Shown here in pieces: positions 22,412-30,018 of a stretch of DNA of 32,850 nucleotides. Under the pieces are notes generated by a model. That model was not told where the DNA came from, did no database searches, and saw only the letters and a program-made list of their open reading frames with translations. How positions within the stretch are numbered: position 1 is the first letter of the stretch; each line of letters begins with the position of its first letter. Position numbers and translations under genes: made by a program. Source of the stretch: Alkalicoccus chagannorensis DSM 18086 (lineage in GTDB: Bacteria; Bacillota; Bacilli; Bacillales; Salisediminibacteriaceae); the NCBI RefSeq assembly GCF_000429725.1, contig NZ_AUCK01000034.1, forward strand, positions 1 through 32,850, written 5' to 3'.

Positions 22412-23236
22412 TTAATTCACGTCAAACAACACCTCTTCATGCTCATGAATGTCCTCGTCTTCCGCATGAATCACCACATGGTACTCTGCTGCCTCAGTAA
22501 ACGTATAGGCAGCTTCGTACCTGCCGTCTCCCGCCTCTTCCATGTCGATCCAGTCGCGCACCTCATCGCCATGCGTCCAGATTTCCAGGCGGACGTCACC
22601 ATTTTCCCAGCCTTCTTCCTCCAGAGCCGCATCGACCTGCAGCAGGACCTCTTCCCCGGCATTCGCTTCCGTTTCTGCCAGGTTCAAGGTAAGCTCATCC
22701 GTATGGTCATCTTCGTGATTGCCGTGGTGATGGTCGTCGTCTTCCCCGCCGTGATGATCGTGATCATTCATGTCCTGATGATTCTCGTCCTCATCCTCCA
22801 GCTCCTCGATATCAGGATCACCCACGATGACCTGTTCTACCGGCATAACATGCGTCCCACGGGCCGTCGTGTGCGGCTGTATATAGTAGACTGCTTCCTC
22901 CTCAAACGTATAATCGATATCATAGACACCTTCTACCCCCGGTCGCCCAGCTTCGATCATGTCGCCGCTTTCCCCTTTTTCGCCATCTTTCCAGATTTCA
23001 AACAGGACTTCCTCGGCATCGTCGACGTGTTCATCCCCCTGGGTCAGCTGGGCACCAAGCGTCACTTCTTCTCCAGGATCAACGGCATCAGGCGCCTGCA
23101 CCTCGACCTCCAACGGCTCCATGTTGACGTCCTCGATGCTCACCGCTCCTCCGGTATCATTGCTGTTTTCTTCCTCTGTGCCGCATGCAGCAAGTGCGAG
23201 CACCGCCGCGGCTGTCAGCAGACCTGCTTTCTTCAT
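22412..23236 (-). CDS. Lipoprotein with two YtkA-like domains and a His-rich linker
   Basis: A 274-residue exported lipoprotein. The signal peptide ends in the lipobox LAAC, so Cys18 is the lipid anchor. Two similar beta domains follow, at about 36-138 and 180-274; compare VLFEIWKDGEKGES with VRLEIWTHGDEVRD, each followed by a short acidic stretch and GVYDIDYTF or RYEAAYTF. They look like the FixH/YtkA-type domain of Bacillus. Between them residues 153-178 hold nine His mixed with Asp and Glu (DHDHHGG, DDDHHHGNH), a likely metal-binding linker for copper or zinc. The whole protein is very acidic. The ATG at 23236 follows GGGGAGGAA. A metal-chaperone or metal-storage role is inferred from composition only. 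Confidence 0.85.
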   Translation of the reverse strand: MKKAGLLTAAAVLALAACGTEEENSNDTGGAVSIEDVNMEPLEVEVQAPDAVDPGEEVTLGAQLTQGDEHVDDAEEVLFEIWKDGEKGESGDMIEAGRPGVEGVYDIDYTFEEEAVYYIQPHTTARGTHVMPVEQVIVGDPDIEELEDEDENHQDMNDHDHHGGEDDDHHHGNHEDDHTDELTLNLAETEANAGEEVLLQVDAALEEEGWENGDVRLEIWTHGDEVRDWIDMEEAGDGRYEAAYTFTEAAEYHVVIHAEDEDIHEHEEVLFDVN

Positions 23237-23451
23237 CGTCTCTTCCTCCCCTGTATGCTCTCTCCTTTGTAGTTTACGCCTCTTTGTCTAAAAATTGAAG
23301 TGAAGGTCCTGTGAACGAAAAAACGCACAGAGCGCCCTTCGTCAAAACAGTGCGCGGAGGATACAGCCGGCACTTCCCTGCCCGGACGAAGGTTTGGAAT
23401 CCCTTTTTTTGGGAATGGAGAATGAGAGACAACCGATGGGAGGAACATGCC

Positions 23452-24195
23452 GTGAAAACATTCATCCTGCTCACTGCAGCCGCAGCCACCGCTGCAGGAT
23501 GCAGCGCCGAAAACGAAAACACAGACGAAGAGACGGTACCGGACCAAGACGTCAACGACAATAGGGAAGAAGAAGCGGCACCCGCGCAGGAAACTCCAAG
23601 TGCCGAGGAGCTGCTGGAAGCGGCTGCCGGCGCATATGAAGATCAAGACTATTACCAGGAAAGAACCGTGACAACAGAAGCGGATGACGGTGAAGCCGGA
23701 GACGACGAGAATGTAATAGAAGAGTATTACTGGGAATATTACAGTGAAGACGGCCTCCTGACGCGCACCGAATACCACGATGAACATGGACCGACGGAAT
23801 ACGAAGTCGTCATCGAACCAAATCAAGCTGTCCTGCACTACACGGAAGGCGACGAAGAGGCGTCGATTGAAGACCCGGATCACGGTCATGGATCGTCCCG
23901 ATCTACCTCATTGCAGCGGATGCTGGACGAGGCGGATGACGATGCTCCTCGTGAAGTGGACTCGTCGGAGATAGACGGAGAAGAGGCCTATAAGCTCACA
24001 ACCGCCGGCAACGACATCTGGTTCCGCGCAGAGGATTACGCGGAAATCCGCACCGAAGGACCAACGGACGATTACACGGTAGAGGTCAGCACCCACGAGT
24101 GGAACCCGGAGTTCGACATAGACTTATTTGAAGAAGAAGCGATTCTTCCGGACGACGTCACCCTCATCGACCGCCGCGGCTCGGATACCGACTGA
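23452..24195 (+). CDS. Acidic lipoprotein, possibly LolA/DUF6612-like
   Basis: A 247-residue exported lipoprotein that I do not firmly recognise. The GTG at 23452 is chosen because GGGAGG lies eight bases before it and the frame then opens with a signal peptide (KTFILLTAAAATAAGC) with Cys17 as lipid anchor. An acidic, disordered linker rich in Glu, Asp and Asn comes next, then a domain starting about residue 58 (SAEELLEAAAGAYEDQDYY). Its alternating strands (EYYWEYYSEDGLLTRTEYH) and C-terminal part with NDIWFRAEDYAEIR resemble LolA-fold lipoproteins of Bacilli. Ligand unknown. Divergent from the His-rich lipoprotein gene, with about 215 bp between them. Confidence 0.75.
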   Translation: MKTFILLTAAAATAAGCSAENENTDEETVPDQDVNDNREEEAAPAQETPSAEELLEAAAGAYEDQDYYQERTVTTEADDGEAGDDENVIEEYYWEYYSEDGLLTRTEYHDEHGPTEYEVVIEPNQAVLHYTEGDEEASIEDPDHGHGSSRSTSLQRMLDEADDDAPREVDSSEIDGEEAYKLTTAGNDIWFRAEDYAEIRTEGPTDDYTVEVSTHEWNPEFDIDLFEEEAILPDDVTLIDRRGSDTD

Positions 24196-24217
24196 ACGCC
24201 AACCCTTTTACCAGCTC

Positions 24218-24254
24218 TGCCCCCTCTGCCCCCTGCCGGCAGAGGGCTTTTTTC
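24218..24254 (+). terminator. Rho-independent terminator of the acidic lipoprotein gene
   Basis: GCCCCCTCTGCC and GGCAGAGGGC pair around a C-rich loop, followed by TTTTTTC. Confidence 0.85.
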
Positions 24255-24284
24255 TGTTCTGCCGTCCGGCCGGAAAGCCTGCGA

Positions 24285-24330
24285 GGCAGGCATGCCAGCG
24301 TCCTGCTTCTGTATGTATTCTTGGATGCTT
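24285..24330 (+). repeat. ~46-bp direct repeat, left copy
   Basis: Begins with the palindromic GGCAGGCATGCCAGCG and continues to TTCTTGGATGCTT. By hand alignment about 37 of 46 bases match the copy at 24634-24679. The two flank the ~220-bp repeat. Confidence 0.7.
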
Positions 24331-24345
24331 CCGCTGGCCGGAGTC

Positions 24346-24570
24346 GGTGGCAGCGGCGGAAAGCGGGTCGCTTCACGGAAAAAAGGGGACGCCCGCCTCC
24401 CGGAAGCGGGCGGGTACCAGGCGCAGGCGGGACGCCCTGAAGAAAAAAGGAGCCACCGGCTTGAAATGGAGCCGGTGGACGACCGGAACACGCCGCTCGG
24501 CAGCCATTTTGAGACGGTCCACTCCGTGATTTGAGCCACCCCTGCCAACAACACAAACGGCAACTGACCG
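24346..24570 (-). repeat. ~220-bp dispersed repeat with twin terminator-like hairpins, copy 2
   Basis: Inverted relative to copy 1 at 16176-16392. Read on the minus strand it has GTGGCTCAA, CGGTCGTCCACCGGCTCCAT, an AGCCGGTGGCTCC stem with TTTTTTC, AGGGCGTCCCGCCTGCG, then CGCCCGC...GCGGGCG with CCCCTTTTTCC, and AAGCGACCCGCTTTCC. Several differences between the copies lie in loops or form new pairs in the stems. Confidence 0.85.
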
Positions 24571-24633
24571 GCCGTATGCCACGCTGGAAAAAGAGCAGGG
24601 TATGCGGCTTTTCGGCGCGCCCTCGCCCGATGC

Positions 24634-24679
24634 GGCAGGCATGCCAGCGCCCTTCTTCCGCACCCATTTTTGGACGCTT
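24634..24679 (+). repeat. ~46-bp direct repeat, right copy
   Basis: Partner of 24285-24330, same orientation, beginning GGCAGGCATGCCAGCG and ending TTTTTGGACGCTT. Confidence 0.7.
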
Positions 24680-24732
24680 ATGGAGAGGATCGGCTGAAGG
24701 TTGTTGATCCTGTGTCCGTCGATTTAGTCCGG

Positions 24733-24899
24733 AGCGGTCACTCAGGTCGCTCGAGCGGTCACTCAGCCGCCAGGAGCGGTCTGACGGCGGACGAAAGCGG
24801 TCGCTCAGAGAAGAAAAGCAGTCATTCACCTCCTCAGCGGTCATTCAGAGGACCGCAGCGGTCGTTCCGCTCATCAAAACGGTCACTCAGTCGGAGCCG
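24733..24899 (-). repeat. Degenerate 21-bp tandem repeat array, locus 3
   Basis: Eight units with the consensus AGCGGTCACTCAG on the plus strand, which is CTGAGTGACCGCT on the minus strand, plus eight or nine variable bases. Spacing is 21 bp except for one 19-bp step (24818 to 24837). On the minus strand the units read as Leu-Ser-Asp-Arg heptads, but the 2-bp step changes frame in the middle. Orientation is opposite to loci 1 and 2. Confidence 0.85.
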
Positions 24900-24954
24900 G
24901 CAGACACAAAGCCCCCTCCTCCTTTTCCCTCCTTTTTGCGAGAAGATGCTCCCC

Positions 24955-25037
24955 CGTTTTCGTCGAACGGCGTCCGCCGGCTGTTTCCCGGACATCGCAT
25001 GAAGCCGCCGCCCCCCCTGTATGAAAACTTTCCTATC
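24955..25037 (+). repeat. Shortened copy of the ~140-bp dispersed repeat
   Basis: Has TCGAACGGCGTCCG, the GCGCATGAAGCCGCCG-like join and the CCCTGTATGAAAACTTTCCTAT tail in two pieces. The central GGGAAG hairpin is lost. It leads directly into the terminator of the carrier gene on the other strand. Confidence 0.65.
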
Positions 25038-25042
25038 CTGCG

Positions 25043-25074
25043 AAAAAACCGCCCTCCCCATTCGGAAGGCGGCT
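25043..25074 (-). terminator. Rho-independent terminator of the allB-carrier operon
   Basis: GCCGCCTTCC, GAAT, GGGGAGGGCGG, then TTTTTT on the minus strand, just after the carrier stop codon. Confidence 0.9.
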
Positions 25075-25084
25075 TTGTTTCTTA

Positions 25085-26530
25085 TTAAAATGGTCCCCAG
25101 CCGATAAAGTGAGCTGTCAGCAGGTAGACCATCCCGATCAGCGTCCACGCAATCAGCAGCGGGATGATGAATTTCGTCCACTTCCACCACGAGATGCCGG
25201 CTGCGGCGATCGTCGCCATGAAGTAGCCCGATGTCGGGAAGAGAATGTTGGAAATGCCATCGCCGAGCTGGAAAGCGAGGATCGCCGTCTGGCGCGTCGT
25301 CCCTACTAAGTCCGCAAGCGGAATCATGATCGGCATCGTGATCATCGCCTGTCCGCTTCCGGAAGGCACGAAGAAGTTAAAGAACCCTTGGCTTCCGAGC
25401 ATGCCGAGTACGGTGATCGACTGCGGCAGCTGACTGACGACGGTCGAGAGGGCGAAAATAATTGTGTCGATGATCTGACTTTCTTCCATCACGACAGCCA
25501 CACCACGGGCAATCCCGATGATCATCGCGCCCATCAGCACCTGGCGGAATCCATTATTGAAGGCTTCACTCAAGCCTTCGCCGGACAGCCCGGCGACGAG
25601 ACCGACGACCACACCCATCGCAAGGAAGTACCCTGCCAGCTGCACGAAATCCCACTGGAAGGTGAGCACCCCGATAATCATGCCAAGGAACATGACGATC
25701 GCCGTGATGCCCGCTGCTTTCCCCCGTCTGGACAGGTTGACGGCTTCCGGCACACCGCCGCCAGCTTCCTCCAGCTCCCGACGGTCTGCTTCCACCAGCT
25801 CCGGATTCCGCTCAAGCTTTTTGGCGTAATACATCAAGAAAAGAATACCCGCGAGAATGATCGTCGACAGGACGAGCGCCCGGTAAAGCGCACCGGAATA
25901 CATCGGCAGCTCCGCCAGTTCATGCGACAGCCCTACGGTACCCGGGTTCGTGATCGATCCAAGGAACCCACCCGACGTTGCAATCAGCGCAATACCGGCT
26001 GCCATCAGTTTATTGTAGCCGAGCTGAATCATCAGCGGAATCAGAATCGGCACGTACAGCAGACTCAATTCCGGTGTTCCGACAAAGGCCGCAATCGACG
26101 CGAACGCCGTGACGAGAATCGGAATGATGAGAATCCGGCGGTGCATGAAGGTCCGCGTCAGGCGGTCGACGCCGAAGTGGATCAGCCCCGCTGCCTGCAT
26201 CACCATGAACACGCCGCCGATCATGAAGGTAAAGAACACAACTGCACTCGCATCAATCAGACCGTTTGGCACAGCCGTCAAAAACTCCATCAGCCCAATC
26301 GGTGCTGCGTCAATGAACTGGAAGGCTTCCGGGTCAATCATCTCCTGCCCGTCCGGTCCTTCCACCGTGCCGTATTCTCCGGCCGGAATGATATAGGAAA
26401 GGACACTCATCAGCGCAATCAGGCCGACCAGCAGCACGTAAATGTGCGGAAATTTAAATCTTGACGGAGCCACTTCCTCCTGCGGCTCGGACTCCCACTG
26501 CCTCTCCAGCTCTTCCTGTCGTTTTGCCAT
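25085..26530 (-). CDS. YfcC/DcuC-family membrane carrier, in an allantoin operon
   Basis: A 481-residue integral membrane protein of the YfcC branch of the DcuC-like carriers (often named C4-dicarboxylate or basic amino-acid carriers). About twelve helices are visible after a charged N-terminal ~25 residues. Typical segments are LSYIIPAGEYGTVEGPDG near the start, the ATSGGFLGSITNPGTVGLSHE turn read in two halves, and VPSGSGQAMITMPIMIPL with FPTSGYFM near the end. The ATG at 26530 follows GGGGAG and lies one base after the allB stop codon, so translation is coupled. The operon with allantoinase makes a ureide or its breakdown product the likely cargo; that is inference. It stands where other Bacilli use an NCS1-type allantoin permease. 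Confidence 0.88.
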   Translation of the reverse strand: MAKRQEELERQWESEPQEEVAPSRFKFPHIYVLLVGLIALMSVLSYIIPAGEYGTVEGPDGQEMIDPEAFQFIDAAPIGLMEFLTAVPNGLIDASAVVFFTFMIGGVFMVMQAAGLIHFGVDRLTRTFMHRRILIIPILVTAFASIAAFVGTPELSLLYVPILIPLMIQLGYNKLMAAGIALIATSGGFLGSITNPGTVGLSHELAELPMYSGALYRALVLSTIILAGILFLMYYAKKLERNPELVEADRRELEEAGGGVPEAVNLSRRGKAAGITAIVMFLGMIIGVLTFQWDFVQLAGYFLAMGVVVGLVAGLSGEGLSEAFNNGFRQVLMGAMIIGIARGVAVVMEESQIIDTIIFALSTVVSQLPQSITVLGMLGSQGFFNFFVPSGSGQAMITMPIMIPLADLVGTTRQTAILAFQLGDGISNILFPTSGYFMATIAAAGISWWKWTKFIIPLLIAWTLIGMVYLLTAHFIGWGPF

Positions 26531-26531
26531 G

Positions 26532-27845
26532 TTATCGCTCTCCCCCATGTGAAAATGTAAGATCATAAACTTGTTCGCCGCGGCAGTAGACACTGCTCAC
26601 ACGCCCTTGAAACGAGGCTCCGATATACGGGGTTTCTTTATGTCTCTGGAACAAATCGTCTTCCTTCAATGTCCACGCTTCCTCAAGATCAAGCAGCGTG
26701 ATGTCCGCCGGTCCTCCCGGTTCCAGCCGGCCACCATCAAGGTCAAAGCACGCTGCCGGTTTTGACGTCACCCAACTGATCACTTCCTCCAGCGGAAGCC
26801 CCCTGCGGTGCACGCCTTCCGTCAGCAGGACATCGATCGTCTGCTGGGCACCGGCGATGCCGCCCCAGCTCTCGAGCACGGTCCCTTCCTTTAACGAAAA
26901 CGGAGCAGGGGAGTGATCCGAGCTGACGAGGTCCAGCACTCCGTTCTGCAGCGCCTGCCAGAGATGTTCCCGCTCCGCCGCATCCCGCAGCGGCGGGGCA
27001 CATTTTGCTGTCGGACCGATCCGTGCTGCATCGTCGAGAGTGAAATATAAGTAGTGGGCGCAGGTCTCCGCGGTGACATTCACCCCGCGTGCCTTCGCCT
27101 CTGCGATCACGTTGACAGCATCCCCGCAGCTGACGTGGCAGATATGTACCGGACAGCCGGTCCATTCTGCATAAAGAAGGATCCGGCGCACGGCTTCTAC
27201 CTCGGCTGCCTTCGGTCGCGTCTGTTCATACTCGTGCATCGACGTCTTCCCAGCTTCCGCGGCTCGTTTGGTCAGCCAGTGGATCAGCATATCCGACTCG
27301 GCGTGAACAGCCAGCCGGCTGCCGAGTGCTGCGATTTTCTCCATGCCGTACAGAAGCGTTTCATCTTCCGCATGCTCAAAGTCCGGCGTTCCTGCCCGCG
27401 ACATGAACGCCTTGAAGCCGATGACGCCAGCTTCGTGCATCGCTTCCAGATCTGCCAGGTGCCCCGGCATCAGTGCTCCCCACCAATGCGTGCGGATCAG
27501 TGATTTCTCCGCGGCAATCGCCCGCTTCTCCTCCACTCTGGAGGCCGTCGCGGTCGGCGGCTTCGAGTTCAGCGGCATGTCGAACAGCGTTGTCACACCG
27601 CCGGCAGCCAGTGCCCGTGTTCCGGTTGTCATGCCTTCCCAGTCTGTACGTCCCGGCTCATTGATATGCACATGAACATCAATCAGTCCGGGAACGGCTG
27701 TCTTTCCCCGGCCGTCCTCGATCACGTCTCCCTCTGCCGTACCGGCTGCCTCGATGGATGCGATGCGCTCTCCCTGCATCACGATATCGCGCTCCTGCCA
27801 GCTTCCTTCATAGAAAAGTTGAATGTGCTGCAGTACTTTCTGCAT
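26532..27845 (-). CDS. allB: Allantoinase
   Basis: Opens the hydantoin ring of allantoin to give allantoate; the B. subtilis name is pucH. The 437-residue cyclic amidohydrolase has the expected metal-site residues: His58 and His60 (DVHVHINEPG), the Lys that is carbamylated at 145 (GFKAFMS), His181 (VHAES), His237 (HICHVSC) and Asp310 (SSDHSPAP). DMPLN and KCAPPLRD segments are those of allantoinases as opposed to dihydroorotases. The ATG at 27845 follows AGGGGGG. First gene of a two-gene operon with the carrier; pucR lies upstream on the same strand, and pucF-pucG are beyond it. Confidence 0.96.
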   Translation of the reverse strand: MQKVLQHIQLFYEGSWQERDIVMQGERIASIEAAGTAEGDVIEDGRGKTAVPGLIDVHVHINEPGRTDWEGMTTGTRALAAGGVTTLFDMPLNSKPPTATASRVEEKRAIAAEKSLIRTHWWGALMPGHLADLEAMHEAGVIGFKAFMSRAGTPDFEHAEDETLLYGMEKIAALGSRLAVHAESDMLIHWLTKRAAEAGKTSMHEYEQTRPKAAEVEAVRRILLYAEWTGCPVHICHVSCGDAVNVIAEAKARGVNVTAETCAHYLYFTLDDAARIGPTAKCAPPLRDAAEREHLWQALQNGVLDLVSSDHSPAPFSLKEGTVLESWGGIAGAQQTIDVLLTEGVHRRGLPLEEVISWVTSKPAACFDLDGGRLEPGGPADITLLDLEEAWTLKEDDLFQRHKETPYIGASFQGRVSSVYCRGEQVYDLTFSHGGER

Positions 27846-28101
27846 CGCCCTGCCCCCCTGTTGTCTTGGATGCGTTCAGTTTATCGCCCCGCTGCTCGGA
27901 CGGCATTGGGCATTGCGCACAATCAAAACAGGCAAAAACACACAATACGCACAATGAAATCAACGCACCGTGGATGGTTTCATCCAAACAAGAGGAAGAC
28001 CCTGTGGCTGCCTCTTCAACAAAAGACCTTTTTCCTTCGTCTCCGAACAGCGGACGAATCCGCCGTCTCCTTTCTATGAAAACTTTTACATTCCTAACCA
28101 G
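27846..28101. other. Leader and promoter region of allB
   Basis: Holds the candidate operator repeats at 27916-27955 (separate entry) and a degenerate copy of the ~140-bp repeat (about 28017-28096, with CAACAAAAG, CGCCGTCTCC and TATGAAAACTTTTACATTCCT in parts). No clear sigma-A promoter can be fixed. No gene is seen. Confidence 0.4.
27916..27955 (-). promoter_or_regulatory. Candidate regulator binding repeats upstream of allB
   Basis: On the minus strand ATTGTGCG occurs at 27948-27955 and 27916-27923, with a related ATTGTGTG at 27939-27946 in between. Spacing is 9 and 23 bp. They lie 70-110 bp upstream of the allB start, where an activator such as PucR could bind. Not matched to a known PucR box. 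Confidence 0.35.
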
Positions 28102-28145
28102 CAAAAAGGACAGTGCGTCCGCCTGTACGCGGATCACACTGCCCT
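28102..28145 (-). terminator. Terminator of pucR
   Basis: On the minus strand GGCAGTGTGATCCGC and GCGGACGCACTGTCC pair around GTACAG, followed by TTTTT. Confidence 0.8.
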
Positions 28146-28201
28146 GCCGGGTTCTTTTTCCTTTCGGAGAAAGAGGTGTCACATTTCATGACACAGTTTT
28201 T

Positions 28202-29818
28202 CTATTTTTCTGTTTTTTCTTCTGCAGCTGCCTCCAGGCGCGCATGCAGATGCAGGGCAAGACGAAGTTCGAGGGAGGTCGCAGGCGCTTTGACATCCGT
28301 GCCGAGCAGGTCTTCGCATTTGCGCAGCCGGAACAGCACCGTATTCCGGTGGACGTGGAGCGCCTCGGCGGTCCGGGCAATATGTGTCTGCTGGGCCAGG
28401 TATTCCTGCAGCGTCTCCAGCAGTACCCTGCGCTCTTTTTCCTGATCGACCTGCAGAAGCGGCTGGAGCCGATGCTCTACGAAGGAACGCTGATTTTCAT
28501 CGGGCACCATATTAAGGAGTTCCTGCATCCCTTTCGTGCGGCTCGTCTGAATAAAGGAGCCCTGATACAGCTGCAGTCCGGCGTGCAGCGCCTCGACCGC
28601 TTCCTGCCACGTTTTCGATAATTCCACCAGCTGATACGCAGCGTGGCCGACGCCGAACGAGACATCGGCCTGCAGCTCCTGTCGGCAGAGCGTCTGCAGA
28701 TCGGCCAGTCCGTCGGTGAACTGCTGCTCGACCTCCTCATGAAAAAAGTGAATCCCGACGAGCAGCACGAACAATTCCCCTTTCGAGAACAGGACGTGAT
28801 GCGGAAACACTTCGGGCAGCAGCGCCTCCATATAGTCATACACATCGTTCTTCCGCTCATAGAGCACCCGCTCACTGACCGTCGTTCCACTCGTATCCAC
28901 CTGCGCCGCTGCCGTTAAGTACAGCGTATCCTCTTCCAGGCCGTAAAACTTCCCCCTCGATAGAATTTCCGCATTCGTCTGAAAGCTCCCTTCCAGCACG
29001 TCGTTGAAAAACGCGTTCCGCATCATGCGCTCATGCTGGTGCACCGCCTGCTGTTTCATGAGTTCGAAGGAAATGACGTTGGCCGCCTGGGATAAAAACA
29101 ACGCAGACCCATGATCAGACGGCAGCTCTCCTTCGACAATGAAAAGCCCACTGCGCCGGCTTCCGACTTGAATCGGATACGTCGAATAGAGCCTGCCGCT
29201 TTCCGACCGGCGTACGGCCAGCTGCTGCTGTCCTTCCAGTGGCCGCAGCCGGACCCAGTCCTCCTGATTGGCTTCCTTCTTCGTATAAAGAACTGCGCCG
29301 CGGTGATCCATTAAGGAAATGCTGCGGCGGACTTTTTTCTCGATTTCACGCATGACAATCGTCAGGCCGTCTTCCTGATGCAGCAGCCGGCTGAGGCGCT
29401 CGTGGAAATCTTTGGACTCCTGGAGTTCGGTTTCTTTGCTCTGCAGGATCAAGGCCAGCGTCTCATGGACCAGGTCCCCGAGCGCCGTTTCTTCGCTCAA
29501 TTCCAGCAGCGGCAGCCCGTGCTCCTCCGCTGCCTCCACCGCTTCCTGCGGCAGTGCCTGCAGGAAGCGGCCCGGCTTCAGACCGAGGCCCGCACAGCCG
29601 ATCCGGGCCATCGCAGCAATCAGTTTCGGCAGACGTTCCGGTTCTTCTTTCATCGAATACCCGGTCGTCAAAAGAAGCTGCCCTTCTTTTAAGTACCGTT
29701 CAATGTCCGGAGCGTCCATCATGTTGACGGACTGTACCGGAGTATCCAGCCCCCGCCGGCCGGCGCGCACCCGTGCTGTACGCAGGGCCGACTGCTGCTG
29801 CAGTTCAGATAACAGCAT
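28202..29818 (-). CDS. pucR: PucR-family transcriptional regulator of purine/ureide catabolism
   Basis: A 538-residue cytosolic regulator. The N-terminal PucR domain spans about residues 1-125 (MLLSELQQQSALRTARVRAG, then LKEGQLLLTTGYS and LGLKPGRFLQALP). The middle is GAF/GGDEF-like. The C-terminal PucR-type helix-turn-helix is EYLAQQTHIARTAEALHVHR followed by NTVLFRLRKCEDLLG. In B. subtilis PucR controls uric acid and allantoin genes and responds to allantoin, allantoate or ureidoglycolate. The ATG at 29818 follows AGGAGGG. It lies between allB-carrier and the divergent pucF-pucG, so it probably regulates both. Confidence 0.93.
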   Translation of the reverse strand: MLLSELQQQSALRTARVRAGRRGLDTPVQSVNMMDAPDIERYLKEGQLLLTTGYSMKEEPERLPKLIAAMARIGCAGLGLKPGRFLQALPQEAVEAAEEHGLPLLELSEETALGDLVHETLALILQSKETELQESKDFHERLSRLLHQEDGLTIVMREIEKKVRRSISLMDHRGAVLYTKKEANQEDWVRLRPLEGQQQLAVRRSESGRLYSTYPIQVGSRRSGLFIVEGELPSDHGSALFLSQAANVISFELMKQQAVHQHERMMRNAFFNDVLEGSFQTNAEILSRGKFYGLEEDTLYLTAAAQVDTSGTTVSERVLYERKNDVYDYMEALLPEVFPHHVLFSKGELFVLLVGIHFFHEEVEQQFTDGLADLQTLCRQELQADVSFGVGHAAYQLVELSKTWQEAVEALHAGLQLYQGSFIQTSRTKGMQELLNMVPDENQRSFVEHRLQPLLQVDQEKERRVLLETLQEYLAQQTHIARTAEALHVHRNTVLFRLRKCEDLLGTDVKAPATSLELRLALHLHARLEAAAEEKTEK

Positions 29819-30018
29819 CTTCTATCCCTCCTGTCAGATAATCTCCGCCGCCGCTGTTTCCGGCGTCTTCGTCTTCTCCCATTATGTCCGACAACCTGCG
29901 GGAGTGATTGAGCATGATTATACAATATCACCGCACTCATTGTACAATCTGCCTAATGCTTTTTTCTGGTGTTCTGGTAGCATGAGAGACATTCAACGTC
30001 TATTCAGGAGGGGTGCAC
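29819..30018. promoter_or_regulatory. Divergent pucR/pucF control region
   Basis: On the minus strand TATAAT (29918-29923) is a good -10 for pucR, with TTGTAC-like sequence 18-19 bp upstream. On the plus strand TTATACAAT (29918-29926) and TTGTACAAT (29940-29948) are near-identical nonamers 22 bp apart, two helical turns, and the second is within a palindrome. They may form an operator shared by both directions. The pucF promoter itself is not clear. Confidence 0.4.

Larger units (their letters stand above)
24255..25042. other. Gene-free, repeat-filled region
   Basis: No gene is supported. Over nearly 800 bp the region holds a ~46-bp direct repeat pair flanking the second ~220-bp repeat copy, then a 21-bp array, then a shortened copy of the ~140-bp repeat. 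Open frames here are repeat translations and are broken by a 2-bp length change inside the array. Confidence 0.65.

Noticed and set aside
24164-24844. A 226-codon minus-strand open frame over repeats and the 3' part of the lipoprotein gene
   Set aside because: It is made of the ~220-bp repeat, the 21-bp array and the antisense of a real gene; no start signal is seen.
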